Shown one piece after another: positions 53,039-63,139 of a stretch of 64,000 bases of DNA (position 1 is its first letter; each line of letters starts with the position of its first letter). The position numbers and the translations under genes are program-made. This DNA is from Ruminococcus flavefaciens. Lineage in GTDB: Bacteria; Bacillota; Clostridia; Oscillospirales; Ruminococcaceae. Where the stretch lies: assembly GCF_900108555.1 (NCBI RefSeq), contig NZ_FNWV01000006.1:62001-126000 (forward strand), given 5' to 3'. Below the pieces are notes generated by a model. It did not search any database, was not told where the DNA came from, and saw nothing but the letters and a program-made list of their open reading frames with translations.

Positions 53039-54436
53039 TCAAATATCATCGACTATGTTGTTTATCCACACATTGCTGCGCACCATGAAATAACCGATGA
53101 AAACCTTGACTATCTCTGACAGGGTAACTACAGCAAATACGATGCGTATGTCAAGTGAGGTGAAATAAGAAAGAACTGCGGCAAGCGGTATCATCAGCAG
53201 CCATGTGAAGCCAAAGTCGAAAAGGAAGGTGATGCCTGTTTTTCCGCCGCTTCTCAGAGTGAAGTAGCAGGCGTTGGTGTAGCCCCACATGGGCATAGCA
53301 AGAGCCTGTATGATTATCATGTATGCGGCAAGTGAACGCACGGAGGCTTCCGTGTTGTAGAATTTCGGGAAAAGTCCTGCAAGGGGCATCATACATACAG
53401 CTACAACAGAGGCTGCGGCAACTGCAAAGAAAAGCAGCTTGTTGTCAAGGTCACGGGCTTCTTTGAGCTTGTTTGCACCGAGCTTTGCTCCCACGAGTAT
53501 GGCGATACAAGCTCCCATTTGCAGATATATCGAGCTGAAAAGGTTTGTCATGGTGCTTGATATGTTCCTTGCGGCTACGACCTCGGTACTGCGGACGGAA
53601 TAGCACTGTGCGACTACAGACATTCCCAGCGACCAGAGAAATTCGTTTATAAACAGGGGAGTACCTCGTCTGATTATATCTGCGGTAAGTCTGCGCGGTA
53701 TGCGGAAGCCGTGAAAAGCTCCCACGATGTATTTGTTGCGCTGAGGGTGAGTGTGCGCCCAGACTACCACTACAAGGGCTTCCACAGTCTTTGCGATGAC
53801 AGTTGCGATAGCTGCACCTTTTACGCCCATTGCAGGCATACCCAGCTTGCCGAAGATGAGACCGTAGTCAAGCAGCACATTTACGCCCACAGCGGACATA
53901 GCTCCTGCCATAGGAATACGTGTTTCTCCGCATTCGCGGACTATACTTGAATAAGCCTGACCAATGGCAAAGGGGATAAGGCTGAATACCATTATCCTCA
54001 GATAATCCATGCCGTATACCAGTATTTCCTCAGACTGCTGAGGATCGCTTTCCTTGCTGATGAACAGCTTTATCAGGGGCGAGCCGAAAATCTCGAATAT
54101 AATTGCTGCGGCAATTATGATAGCCGTGCATATGAGCAGTCTGAAACGGAAGGTGTACTTCTGACCTTCATGGTCGCCCTTGCCGAAAAACTGCGCTCCG
54201 AATATGCTCGGACCTGCAACTGCACCGAATACGGTAACGTTGAAAACGAATATGAACTGGTTGACTATGGATACGCCGCTCATAGGCTCGGTACCCATAC
54301 TGCCCACCATGATATTGTCTATGAGACTTACAAAATTGGTGACGAGATTTTGCAGTATCATGGGAATTACCATGCTTAGAACTATCCTGTAGAACGCTCT
54401 GTCGCCAATGAATTTCTTTCTGAATTGCGAAAACAT
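53039..54436 (-). CDS. MATE-family multidrug/cation antiporter
   Basis: 465 residues with 12 hydrophobic segments in two similar halves. VIPMILQNLVTNFVSLIDNIMVGSMGTEPMSGVSIVNQF at the N-terminus and FINEFLWSLGMSVVAQCYSVRSTEVVAARNISSTMTNLF in the second half are the internal MATE repeats. It exports cationic compounds with H+ or Na+ exchange; the substrate is unknown. AGGAGGTATTT precedes the ATG. Confidence 0.93.
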   Translation of the reverse strand: MFSQFRKKFIGDRAFYRIVLSMVIPMILQNLVTNFVSLIDNIMVGSMGTEPMSGVSIVNQFIFVFNVTVFGAVAGPSIFGAQFFGKGDHEGQKYTFRFRLLICTAIIIAAAIIFEIFGSPLIKLFISKESDPQQSEEILVYGMDYLRIMVFSLIPFAIGQAYSSIVRECGETRIPMAGAMSAVGVNVLLDYGLIFGKLGMPAMGVKGAAIATVIAKTVEALVVVVWAHTHPQRNKYIVGAFHGFRIPRRLTADIIRRGTPLFINEFLWSLGMSVVAQCYSVRSTEVVAARNISSTMTNLFSSIYLQMGACIAILVGAKLGANKLKEARDLDNKLLFFAVAAASVVAVCMMPLAGLFPKFYNTEASVRSLAAYMIIIQALAMPMWGYTNACYFTLRSGGKTGITFLFDFGFTWLLMIPLAAVLSYFTSLDIRIVFAVVTLSEIVKVFIGYFMVRSNVWINNIVDDI

Positions 54437-54658
54437 AAATACCTCCTGTTGAATAGGAAATATTATAACATAGGGAGGATAAAAAAGTCAAGGGGGAGAT
54501 ATAGCTTTATTACCAAAAAAGAAATAAAAGTTGTATTATTATGCAGCTTATTGTATTATAATTAAGATAATGGATAAAAATATAGCTATCATGCACAAAA
54601 GCAAGAGATGAAATGATAGTATAGAATGGGATATTAAAATTAAATAAGGAGGAATACT

Positions 54659-57505
54659 ATGATCCTGAAACGAATGTCAGCAATCGCTGTCAGTCTGGCA
54701 GCAGTCATGTCAGCCGTTAATGTGGGCAGTTTCTCTGTTGCTTCAACAGCCGCAGGTACACAGGCAGTATTTTTCGTTGCGCCTGACGGAAGTGACAGCG
54801 GTGACGGAACTATCGAAGCACCATTTGCCACACTTGAAAAGGCAAGGGACGAGGTGCGCAAGATCAACGGTGATATGACGGGAGATATCGTTGTGTATCT
54901 CCGCGGCGGTGATTATCGCCTTACACAGCCCGTTGAATTTGATACCCGTGACTCGGGTACAGGCGGATTTAATGTAAGATATGAGGCGTATGACAAGGAA
55001 GTCCCTGTCATCAATGGTGCTCAGCAGGTAACAGGCTGGACTAAATACAACGACAAGCTCTGGTCAGCCCCTCTTGACAGAGATATCAAGCTGAGGAATC
55101 TCTATGTCAACGACCGCCGCGCTAATATGGGCAGCGTACAGGTGCAGGCAAAGGGCGGCTACGGAGATTACCACGTTACCGCAGGTCAGGGCGACTGGGC
55201 ATGGGACTCTGGCAAGAAGAGTGACGGTATCGTTTACGATGCAGGCTCTATGCCGCGTATCACCTCAAACTTTGATGATCTTGAGGTAGTGAACGGCACT
55301 ACATGGAACGAGAATATCGTCTGCTCACGCGATATCAAGTACGACGGCGGAAGCATGATACTTCTCATGCAACAGCCTTACGGTGCTATAGCTCAGACTC
55401 CGGGCTGGGGAGCAGGCTTCTCTACAGGCGGCACTCATACCATATACAATGCCTTTTCGTTCGTTGACAGCGAGGGCGAGTTCTTCTTTGACAAGACTCA
55501 GAAGGTGCTGTACTACTACCCTCGCAGCGGCGAGGATATGACAAGTGCTGACGTTGAAGCTCCTGTTGCTGACGGACTTATCAAGATAGCAGGAAAGTCC
55601 ACAAGCGACCGTGTCCAGAATATAAGCTTCAGCGGCATAACCTTTGCAAATACGGATTATCAGCTTACAGAGGTTGCAGGCTCTCACGGTAAGACCACCT
55701 GTCAGGCAGCTCAGAGCTATACCGCTTTTGCGGACTCCAACTGGCATTCCAAGAAGTATGAAATGGTTGATACTCTCCCTGCTGCTATACATATTACCAA
55801 CAGCGACAACATAAAGCTCACAGGCAATGTTGTAAAGCATACAGGTGCGGACGGTATCTCAATGACCAATGATGTTATAAATTCCGAGGTAAGCGGAAAC
55901 TTCATTACCGATATCACTTCCAGCGGTATCACAGTAGGTCACCCACAGCATATCTACATAGGTGATGCTGCATGGAACAATCACGAGAAGTTCCCGAAAG
56001 AGGTGGAGGGAATATGCAAGAACGACCTTATAACTCAGAATTTACTCTATGATATAAGCGTAGTACACGGCTTCGGCGGCTGTGCAGCTATTACAGCTTA
56101 CTTTGTTGAGTCCGTAAAGATACTAAGCAATACTATCGAGAAAACTGCATACAACGGCATACATCTTGGCTGGGGCTGGTGCAACTTCAAGGACAGCACC
56201 ACCTGCCACGATAATATGATATGCTATAACAGAGTTATCAATTCGCTGAACCGACTCCATGACAGCGGCGGTATCTATACTATCGGTCAGATGCCGGGTA
56301 CTGTTATCAACGAGAACTACATACAGGGCATACCCGCAGGCGGTCCGGGAGCTCCTACCTACGGACTCCATAACGATGAGGGTACAACCTACATCGAGGA
56401 GAATGACAACGTTCTCGAAATAAGCCCTAACGTAACTTATACTATCAACTGTGAGGAATACGGCGACAAGCACCACCTCACAATAAAGCGCACTTATGCT
56501 ACAGTAAACAAAATGGGCAAGAACCCACCATACAGCGACATTGATATTCCTATCGTAGTATCCGATAATGTATGGCCTTTTGCTCAGTACAAGGTGTGTG
56601 TAAATTCGGGTATTTCCGATGAATATCGCAGCCTTATGCCAACATGGCTGAAATCTGAAGCTGATTATGCGTTCCCTGCAAGCTGTGCAACTACAGGCGG
56701 CAGCAAGCTCCCTGTAAGAAAGGTTGACGGCAATATATGGATAGCTCCCGACGGCACAACAAGCTTCAAGGCAGGAGCTGACATGACAAGAGCAGGCGGA
56801 AGCGCAGGAAGTATCAGAACTCCTTCAGAGGAAGGCGAGTACCGTATTTACGTGCTTGACAGAGAAGGAAAGGTTCTCAGCAAGTCCAGCCATATCCTCC
56901 GTATAAAGGGAATGGGCGGCAATGACAGCAATGTCATCGAAGCTGAGAATTACGATTACAAGTCAGGCATAGATATCGAGAACTGCTCAGAGGGCGGAAG
57001 CGATGTAGGCTATATCGAGAACGGCGACTACATAGGCTTCAAGGACATCGACCTTACAGGTGCGGATAAGATCGACTTCCGTGTAGCTTCTAACGGCTCT
57101 GACGCTGTACTTGAAGTACGTCTGGACTCTCCAGACGGAAAGCTCATAGGCAGTACTGAGATCACGAACACTGGCGGCTGGCAGGAATGGATTACAAAGA
57201 CCTGTAACATCGAAGCCACAAGCGGCAAGCATGACGTATATCTGGTATTCACAGGCGGAGAGAGCTACCTTTTCAACATCAACTGGTGGAAGCCCAATAC
57301 TCCTGCTGAGGAATATATACTCGGAGACCTCAACGGTGACGGCATCGTAGATATTTTCGACCTTTGCAGTATGCGCAATGCTGCTGTAGACGGTGACGCA
57401 GAAAGGTTCGAGGCAGCAGATATCAACGGCGACAGTGTTATCGACGAGAACGACCTTGTTCTGCTGAAAAAGTTCATATCAGGCGAAATAAAGGCATTTG
57501 TCTGA
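54659..57505 (+). CDS. Secreted right-handed beta-helix glycosidase, GH141-like, with CBM6-like and dockerin modules
   Basis: 948 residues; AAGGAGGA 7 bp before the ATG. Signal peptide about 1-31. Residues 38 to about 640 form a parallel beta-helix opening with FFVAPDGSDSGDGTIEAPFATLEKARDEVRKI, VVYLRGGDYRLTQPVEFD and NVRYEAYDKEVPVINGAQ, the opening typical of GH141 (xylanase or alpha-L-fucosidase-type) and related pectin-side-chain enzymes; later coils include LTGNVVKHTGADGISM and SSGITVGHPQH. Residues about 758-880 are CBM6-like (VIEAENYDYKSGIDIENCSEGGSDVGYIENGDYIGF). Residues about 884-948 are a dockerin (LGDLNGDGIVDIFDLCSMRNA; AADINGDSVIDENDLVLLKKF). The GH141 name is by resemblance; activity on xylan or rhamnogalacturonan side chains is inferred. 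Confidence 0.8.
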   Translation: MILKRMSAIAVSLAAVMSAVNVGSFSVASTAAGTQAVFFVAPDGSDSGDGTIEAPFATLEKARDEVRKINGDMTGDIVVYLRGGDYRLTQPVEFDTRDSGTGGFNVRYEAYDKEVPVINGAQQVTGWTKYNDKLWSAPLDRDIKLRNLYVNDRRANMGSVQVQAKGGYGDYHVTAGQGDWAWDSGKKSDGIVYDAGSMPRITSNFDDLEVVNGTTWNENIVCSRDIKYDGGSMILLMQQPYGAIAQTPGWGAGFSTGGTHTIYNAFSFVDSEGEFFFDKTQKVLYYYPRSGEDMTSADVEAPVADGLIKIAGKSTSDRVQNISFSGITFANTDYQLTEVAGSHGKTTCQAAQSYTAFADSNWHSKKYEMVDTLPAAIHITNSDNIKLTGNVVKHTGADGISMTNDVINSEVSGNFITDITSSGITVGHPQHIYIGDAAWNNHEKFPKEVEGICKNDLITQNLLYDISVVHGFGGCAAITAYFVESVKILSNTIEKTAYNGIHLGWGWCNFKDSTTCHDNMICYNRVINSLNRLHDSGGIYTIGQMPGTVINENYIQGIPAGGPGAPTYGLHNDEGTTYIEENDNVLEISPNVTYTINCEEYGDKHHLTIKRTYATVNKMGKNPPYSDIDIPIVVSDNVWPFAQYKVCVNSGISDEYRSLMPTWLKSEADYAFPASCATTGGSKLPVRKVDGNIWIAPDGTTSFKAGADMTRAGGSAGSIRTPSEEGEYRIYVLDREGKVLSKSSHILRIKGMGGNDSNVIEAENYDYKSGIDIENCSEGGSDVGYIENGDYIGFKDIDLTGADKIDFRVASNGSDAVLEVRLDSPDGKLIGSTEITNTGGWQEWITKTCNIEATSGKHDVYLVFTGGESYLFNINWWKPNTPAEEYILGDLNGDGIVDIFDLCSMRNAAVDGDAERFEAADINGDSVIDENDLVLLKKFISGEIKAFV

Positions 57506-57522
57506 TAATGGTATAAAAAACG

Positions 57523-57559
57523 AAGTCCGAAGGCGGTCTTGATGACTGCTTTCGGACTT
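57523..57559. terminator. Bidirectional terminator
   Basis: AAGTCCGAAGGCGGTC / GACTGCTTTCGGACTT stem with flanking A-run and T-run, between the convergent GH141-like and nitroreductase genes. Confidence 0.8.
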
Positions 57560-57562
57560 TTC

Positions 57563-58150
57563 TTATCTGTATTCAACGACATCGTCGAGCCTTTTTCGCG
57601 GTCTTGGGTATGGAGCTTCATCTGCGTAACCGAGGGCAACTGCGCCTATAAGCTGGGCAGTAGTCCCGATGTAACTGACAAGCTCATTGTACGCAAAAGA
57701 GGTATTTGCTATCCACAGTGTACCGAGTCCAAGCTCTGTAGCTTTGAGGAGCATATTTTCTATGGCTGCACCGATAGACAGGCTGTCGCATATTTCGGTT
57801 ATACGTGCAAAAGCGTCTATATCCGCAAACGGAGAGCTGCCGTTGGTATTCAGGACTATTATTATCGTGGGAGCTTCCTGCATTATTTTCAGCGTATTGA
57901 AAGCGTCTGACAGTAAATATTCCGAGTTTGGCATATGCGCAAGCTCTTCCTTTGTTTTTATGAGTCCCTTTTCCATTGCACTAAGAAGCTCATTTTTTGA
58001 GCTGCCGCTGTAAACGATGAACTTCCACGGCTGTCTGTTCTTGGCTGACGGCGCAAGTATTGCAGCACTGAGTATTTCGTCTGTAAGCTTTTTGTCAACG
58101 GGACGTGAGCTGTATTTTCTGATGCTTCTTCTGTCTTTTATCTGGTCCAT
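57563..58150 (-). CDS. Nitroreductase-family FMN oxidoreductase
   Basis: 195 residues. IKDRRSIRKYSSRPVDKKLTDEILSAAILAPSAKNRQPWKFIV (FMN-binding RRSIRKY and PSAKNRQPW), SIGAAIENMLLKATELGLGTLWI and LIGAVALGYADEAPYPRPRKRLDDVV are diagnostic. It is a flavin-dependent reductase of nitro or quinone compounds with unknown physiological substrate. Its own minus-strand unit. Confidence 0.92.
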   Translation of the reverse strand: MDQIKDRRSIRKYSSRPVDKKLTDEILSAAILAPSAKNRQPWKFIVYSGSSKNELLSAMEKGLIKTKEELAHMPNSEYLLSDAFNTLKIMQEAPTIIIVLNTNGSSPFADIDAFARITEICDSLSIGAAIENMLLKATELGLGTLWIANTSFAYNELVSYIGTTAQLIGAVALGYADEAPYPRPRKRLDDVVEYR

Positions 58151-58257
58151 TATTACATCTCCCGAAAGGTTTTATTTGTATAGTTATCATTATACAATGA
58201 GTTGTTCTCTGTGTCAATATGCCATATCTCAGCACATAAAAATAGCCGTGTTTATTG

Positions 58258-58286
58258 TTGACGTTGGTCGAAAAAAGTGGTATAAT
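58258..58286 (+). promoter_or_regulatory. Promoter of the GNAT-permease operon
   Basis: TTGACG 58258-58263, 17-bp spacer, TATAAT 58281-58286; start codon at 58319. Confidence 0.78.
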
Positions 58287-58318
58287 CTTTTTTGCAGTTA
58301 ATGCGAAAGGAAGATAAT

Positions 58319-58774
58319 ATGAAAAAGGATATAAGTATTCGTGAGCTTACGGCTGACGATAAAGCCGAAGTTATGGCAATGATGAGGGAGTTTTACGACT
58401 CTCCTGCGGTCATACACAAGTCGTCGGACAGCATACTCGAAAAGGACTTTGACGACTGTATCAGTGATATGCCGTTCCTGCGCGGATTTATGCTTGAATT
58501 TAACGGCGAGGCAGCAGGCTATGCCATGACTGCACTGGGCTACACCACTGAGTACGGCGGCATTTGCGTATGGCTTGAGGATCTGTATATAAAGCCCGAG
58601 TACCGCAGATTTGGTATAGGCAGTGAGCTTTTGAAGTTTATTGAAAAGGAATTCCCACAGGCTGTCCGCTTCAAGCTTGAGATAGAAGAGGAAAACGAAG
58701 CGGCTTTTTCATGCTATTTCAATAAGGGCTATAGGCTCTCGCATTACGGTCTTATGACCAAGGAGACGGTATGA
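58319..58774 (+). CDS. GNAT-family N-acetyltransferase
   Basis: 151 residues from ATG 58319 with AAGGAAG upstream; a longer start at 58292 would overlap the transcription start. The acetyl-CoA loop is present as VWLEDLYIKPEYRRFGIGSELLKFIEKEF (RxxGIG). The substrate is unknown. The stop overlaps the next gene's start (ATGA), so it is co-translated with the permease. Confidence 0.88.
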   Translation: MKKDISIRELTADDKAEVMAMMREFYDSPAVIHKSSDSILEKDFDDCISDMPFLRGFMLEFNGEAAGYAMTALGYTTEYGGICVWLEDLYIKPEYRRFGIGSELLKFIEKEFPQAVRFKLEIEEENEAAFSCYFNKGYRLSHYGLMTKETV

Positions 58775-59877
58775 CAAGAGTACAAAAATTTATAAAGGCA
58801 CAGCCTGTACTTGTTATATCACTTCTCCTCGCCATAGCAACTATGTTCATAATACCGCCCGATAAGGAGTACATCGGCTATTGCAACAGGACAGTTCTCA
58901 TTGAGCTTTTCGCACTTATGGCGGCTGTAGCAGGACTTCGCAGCATAGGCATATTCGATAAGCTGACCCGTGTCATACTGAGCAAAACGGGAACAGTCCG
59001 CAGACTGGGTGCAGTTCTTACGCTGATATGCTTTTTCAGTGCAATGCTTGTTACAAATGATGTTGCACTCATAACCTTTGTACCGCTGACGCTGCTTATC
59101 TACAGCAGTATCAATGACAGCAAAAGCCTTATACTTACGGTAGTTCTCGAAACAGCGGCGGCAAATCTCGGAAGTATGATGACTCCCGTAGGAAATCCGC
59201 AGAACCTGTTTCTGTATGATAAGTACGGACTTACAGCAATGACTTTCCTGAAAACTATGCTCCCTGTTGGAGCTGTCGGACTCGCGGCTGTAATGGGACT
59301 TACGCTGCTTCTGCCTAAGGATAAATGCAAAGCTCCCGAAAGCAGGGATACTGAGATACCAAAGTTCAAAGCGGCGGTATATACGGGACTTTTCCTTGTG
59401 TGCATAGCAGCGGTGTTCAGACTTATCCCTGACTGGGTATGCCTTATAGCTGCACTTGCTGCGGCTTTGGTATGCGATATCAAGCTGCTGGGTAAAGTAG
59501 ATTATGCACTGCTTGCAACGTTTGTGGGTTTCTTTGTGTTTGTGGGAAATATCGCAAGAATAGAGGCTGTAAGCGACTTCTTCTCGCGTATCCTCACAGG
59601 CAGGGAGCTTATCTCGGCGGCACTCCTTTCACAGGTCATAAGCAATGTACCTGCGGCAGTAATGCTTGCAGAGTTCACGGATAACGGTACACAGCTTCTC
59701 CTCGGAGTTGATATAGGCGGCTTCGGAACGCTTATCGCATCACTGGCAAGCCTTATCTCGTTCCAGCTCTACCGCAAGGACGAGAAAGCTCAGACAGGCA
59801 GATATTTTGCAGTTTTTTCAGTTATAAACTTTGCACTGCTGGCGCTTCTTTTAGGAGTTCAGTTCTTAATAAGCTAA
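58771..59877 (+). CDS. ArsB/NhaD/SLC13-type ion transporter superfamily permease
   Basis: 368 residues with about 10-11 membrane segments. TNDVALITFVPLTLLI and NLGSMMTPVGNPQNLFLY are the first hairpin-type signature of ArsB/CitT-like permeases, and a second half-site occurs in SQVISNVPAAVMLAEFT. Candidate substrates are Na+, arsenite or dicarboxylates; none can be chosen from sequence. It overlaps the GNAT gene by 4 bp. Confidence 0.85.
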   Translation: MTRVQKFIKAQPVLVISLLLAIATMFIIPPDKEYIGYCNRTVLIELFALMAAVAGLRSIGIFDKLTRVILSKTGTVRRLGAVLTLICFFSAMLVTNDVALITFVPLTLLIYSSINDSKSLILTVVLETAAANLGSMMTPVGNPQNLFLYDKYGLTAMTFLKTMLPVGAVGLAAVMGLTLLLPKDKCKAPESRDTEIPKFKAAVYTGLFLVCIAAVFRLIPDWVCLIAALAAALVCDIKLLGKVDYALLATFVGFFVFVGNIARIEAVSDFFSRILTGRELISAALLSQVISNVPAAVMLAEFTDNGTQLLLGVDIGGFGTLIASLASLISFQLYRKDEKAQTGRYFAVFSVINFALLALLLGVQFLIS

Positions 59878-59883
59878 GATGTA

Positions 59884-59908
59884 GGACGGATATTATCCGT
59901 CCTTTTTT
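59884..59908 (+). terminator. Terminator after the permease gene
   Basis: GGACGGATA / TTATCCGTCC stem and six T. Confidence 0.88.
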
Positions 59909-60201
59909 ATATGCTTGTGTCTGTAAAAGTGCCTTTCTGTAATAGGGCTGAAAAATTGCAAAAATCAATGGAAAACCATTGATTATCAGAAAAATATTTT
60001 TGTAATTCTGCTATATGCACAAAAATAGTCGGCAGAATTTGTACGGAAGGTCTAACAGATGCCGAGAGGTTAAAAACTTAGCGACAAAGGGTATTTGTTC
60101 TTTTATGTAATATAATGATGTTATGCTGTTTTTATATGTCATTATTTTGCATATAAGCACATTTGTGGGGTAAAATCGCAGAAAAAAGAGACAATAAATC
60201 A
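59909..60201. other. Non-coding AT-rich stretch upstream of the pectin lyase
   Basis: No ORF with a ribosome site. A short inverted pair AATGGAAAACCATTG lies near 59970; nothing else is recognised. Confidence 0.4.
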
Positions 60202-60230
60202 TTGCCAAATCGTGAACAAAATAGTATAAT
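60202..60230 (+). promoter_or_regulatory. Promoter of the rhamnogalacturonan lyase gene
   Basis: TTGCCA 60202-60207, 17-bp spacer, TATAAT 60225-60230; start codon at 60286. Confidence 0.7.
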
Positions 60231-60285
60231 ATAATTGATATGGGACATTATGTCCAAAAAATATAAATCATTGGGGGAATAAACA

Positions 60286-63048
60286 ATGAATTTTAAATTA
60301 AAGAAAATTGCAGCCGCTGCTGCCTCTCTGGCAGTGGCTGTAAGCTCGAACCTCAGTATCAGCGCACCTCTCAAAGCTGATGCAGCCTATGGTAACGGCG
60401 GAAACGGTTCGGCTATCATGGAGTACCTTGACCGCGGTATCTACGCTATCAAGTCGGGCAACGGTATGTTCATAAGCTGGCGTTTCAATGCAAACGACAA
60501 TGACAATGCGGAGTTCCAGTTATTCCGCGACGACACTCTCATTTACACGAGCAAGGCAGGCGAAGCTACAAACTACTGGGACTCACAGGGCAATTCAAGC
60601 TCAAAGTACCGCGTTGACACCCTCGTTAACGGCAATGTGGTAAGCTCAGAGGATTGCCGCTTTACCTCGGGTGCGAATTACTTCGACATACCTCTTGATG
60701 TCCCGAGAGGCGGGACTATCAACGGCGAGGCTTATACCTACTCGCCCAATGACTGCTGCGTGGGAGATGTTGACGGTGACGGACAGTACGAGATATTCGT
60801 AAAGTGGGATCCTTCAAACTCCAAGGATAATTCTCAGACACACAATCCCGACAAGGGCATACAGGGCTTTACCGGAAATGTGTATATCGACTGCTATACC
60901 CTTACGGGCAAGAAGCTGTGGCGTATAGACATGGGCAGAAATATCCGCGCAGGTCAGCACTACACACAGATGGCTGTGGCGGACTTCGACTGCGACGGAA
61001 AGGCTGAGCTTGTAACAAAGACCTGTGACGGTACTGTTGATGGTACAGGCAAGGTCATCGGAAATGCCAATGCAAACTATGTTAACGATGCAGGTACTAT
61101 CCTTACAGGTCCCGAGTATATGACCCTCTTTGAGGGCGCAACAGGTAGGGCTCTTGATACTATTGATTTCCCTGTTCCGAGAGGCGATGCTACAAGCAAT
61201 ACAGCCAAGTCTACATGGGGCGACAACTACGGAAACCGCTGCGAGCGCTACAACTGCGCTATCGCTTATCTTGACGGAGTTCATCCCTCTGTTGTTTACG
61301 GCAGAGGCTACTATACAAGACTTACCCTTTCGGCTGTTGACGTTGTTAACGGAAAGCTTTCAAAGAAGTGGGTATTCGATACAGGATTTGACAAGAGCAA
61401 CCCTGCTTACGGCTGCGGAAACCACAACGTAATGGTTGCAGACTTCGATAATGACGGCAGACAGGAAGTCTGCATGGGCGCAAGCTGTATCGACGATAAC
61501 GGAAAGCTTCTCTGGTCAACAAAGCAGATGCACGGCGATGCTATGCACGTAGGCGACCTTGACCCCAATCACGAGGGAATAGAAGTGTTTATCTGCCATG
61601 AGGACGGCAATTACGGTATATCTCTTGTTGACGGCAGAAACGGTCAGATAATCTGGCACTACGACGGCGATAAGGATACAGGACGCTGCTGCGCAGACAA
61701 TATCGTTGCAGGCAACAGCGGTGCTGAGTTCTGGGGCTCAAGACCTGCTAATGCAGTATTTGACGTGTCAGGCAAGCAGATAGGCAACAAATGGCCTGCC
61801 ACAAACTTCCTTATCCACTGGGACGGCGATTTGGAGCGTGAGCTTCTTGATGATATCACCATTACAGACGGTGCGGCAATAAACAACTATCCTGTAATAT
61901 TTACAGCTAATGGCTGTGCTTCAAATAACGGTACAAAGGCAGTTCCTTGTCTTACAGCAGACCTCTTCGGCGACTGGCGTGAGGAGCTTATCCTGAGAAC
62001 TGAGGATAACTCAAAGCTCCGCGTATGGTGTACAAATACCGAGACAAAGTACCGCATAACAACTCTTATGCACGATATGCAGTACCGTATGCAGTGCGGC
62101 TGTCAGCAGTCCTCATACAATCAGCCTCCGCATACAAGCTTCTATCTGGGCACAGAGGCACAGCTCCCTACAAGACCTAACGTTAAGCTGAACAATACTC
62201 CTCCTGAGCCTGTAAACGGCAAGCTTGTGAAGAACTTCCTCGTTAAGGACAGTGCTAACTCGGGCGCATGGAAGCTTATGGAGTCAAACACTACAGGCGG
62301 TGCTATCTACGGCGACAGAGACTTTACTTATACCTCACTTGCATCTGAGCTTCAGAACTGCGAGTACATTATGACAGCCTGCAATTCAAAGAATACAGAC
62401 GCTGACCTTGCTGAGTTCACAACAGGTGACAAGTGCGAGGTATATGTCCTCGTTGATACAAGAGAAGAAGCTGCAAATTCAGTACCGTCATGGCTCAGCA
62501 GCTACACAAGAACTGATCTTACAGCAGCTTCAAGCAACGGAGTTGATTTTGTGGCTTACAAAAAGGAGTTTGAAGCAGGTCAGAAGGTGGTCCTCGGCAC
62601 AAACGGAATGACAGGAAATGTTATAAACTATGCTGTATTCGTTAAAGAGCCTGCTGTAGTTACCACAACGACAACTACTACCACCACGACTACAACGACT
62701 ACTACAACTACAACGACCACAGAGACAACAACTTCAACTACTACAACGACTGTTACAACTACAGAGCCTGTAACTACAACTACAAACGGCGATGTGACTG
62801 TAACTGTATGGGGCGATGCAAACTGTGACGGTGATGTAGATATGTCCGATATCGTTCTGATAATGCAAAGCCTTGCAAATCCTAACAAGTACGGTGAAGG
62901 CGGTTCAGAGGCATCAGCTATCACAGCTCAGGGTAAGGCTAATGCTGATGTTGATATCAGCAGTAAGGGCATTACCTCAAACGATGCGCTGAGGATACAG
63001 GAGTTCCTGCTCAGTAAGATCACAAGCCTTGATCCTACAGTAAAATAA
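60286..63048 (+). CDS. Secreted PL11 rhamnogalacturonan lyase with accessory module and dockerin
   Basis: 920 residues; GGGGGAA 7 bp before the ATG. Signal peptide about 1-34. Residues 35 to about 635 are PL11: YLDRGIYAIKSGNGMFISWRFNANDNDNAEFQLFRD, YSPNDCCVGDVDGDGQYEIFVKWDPSNSKDNS, GRNIRAGQHYTQMAVADFDCDGKAELVTKTCDG, GCGNHNVMVADFDNDGRQEVCMG and MHGDAMHVGDLDP, the eight-bladed propeller with many calcium-type DxDxDG loops. It cleaves rhamnogalacturonan I by beta-elimination. Residues about 648-787 form a module shared with the surface protein at 1-4977. A poly-Thr linker (about 789-830) leads to a dockerin (VWGDANCDGDVDMSDIVLIMQSL; NADVDISSKGITSNDALRIQEFL). It is transcribed alone. Confidence 0.93.
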   Translation: MNFKLKKIAAAAASLAVAVSSNLSISAPLKADAAYGNGGNGSAIMEYLDRGIYAIKSGNGMFISWRFNANDNDNAEFQLFRDDTLIYTSKAGEATNYWDSQGNSSSKYRVDTLVNGNVVSSEDCRFTSGANYFDIPLDVPRGGTINGEAYTYSPNDCCVGDVDGDGQYEIFVKWDPSNSKDNSQTHNPDKGIQGFTGNVYIDCYTLTGKKLWRIDMGRNIRAGQHYTQMAVADFDCDGKAELVTKTCDGTVDGTGKVIGNANANYVNDAGTILTGPEYMTLFEGATGRALDTIDFPVPRGDATSNTAKSTWGDNYGNRCERYNCAIAYLDGVHPSVVYGRGYYTRLTLSAVDVVNGKLSKKWVFDTGFDKSNPAYGCGNHNVMVADFDNDGRQEVCMGASCIDDNGKLLWSTKQMHGDAMHVGDLDPNHEGIEVFICHEDGNYGISLVDGRNGQIIWHYDGDKDTGRCCADNIVAGNSGAEFWGSRPANAVFDVSGKQIGNKWPATNFLIHWDGDLERELLDDITITDGAAINNYPVIFTANGCASNNGTKAVPCLTADLFGDWREELILRTEDNSKLRVWCTNTETKYRITTLMHDMQYRMQCGCQQSSYNQPPHTSFYLGTEAQLPTRPNVKLNNTPPEPVNGKLVKNFLVKDSANSGAWKLMESNTTGGAIYGDRDFTYTSLASELQNCEYIMTACNSKNTDADLAEFTTGDKCEVYVLVDTREEAANSVPSWLSSYTRTDLTAASSNGVDFVAYKKEFEAGQKVVLGTNGMTGNVINYAVFVKEPAVVTTTTTTTTTTTTTTTTTTTTETTTSTTTTTVTTTEPVTTTTNGDVTVTVWGDANCDGDVDMSDIVLIMQSLANPNKYGEGGSEASAITAQGKANADVDISSKGITSNDALRIQEFLLSKITSLDPTVK
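62650..62790 (+). repeat. Poly-threonine linker repeat (ACN codons)
   Basis: A tract of mixed ACT/ACA/ACC/ACG codons interrupted by Glu, Ser and Val; a similar shorter tract lies at 51952-52011 in the GH43-CE1 gene. The mixed codons show selection on protein rather than simple DNA slippage. Confidence 0.8.
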
Positions 63049-63054
63049 CGATAA

Positions 63055-63088
63055 ATGAGCTGCATGATATTTCGTGCAGCTCATTTTT
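63055..63088 (+). terminator. Terminator after the lyase gene
   Basis: ATGAGCTGCA / TGCAGCTCAT perfect 10-bp stem followed by a T-run. Confidence 0.88.
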
Positions 63089-63103
63089 AATACGCCTATG
63101 TAC

Positions 63104-63132
63104 TTGACAAATCGGGAGAAAACTGTTATTAT
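63104..63132 (+). promoter_or_regulatory. Promoter of the methyltransferase gene
   Basis: TTGACA 63104-63109, 17-bp spacer, TATTAT 63127-63132. Confidence 0.75.
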
Positions 63133-63139
63133 AAAAGGT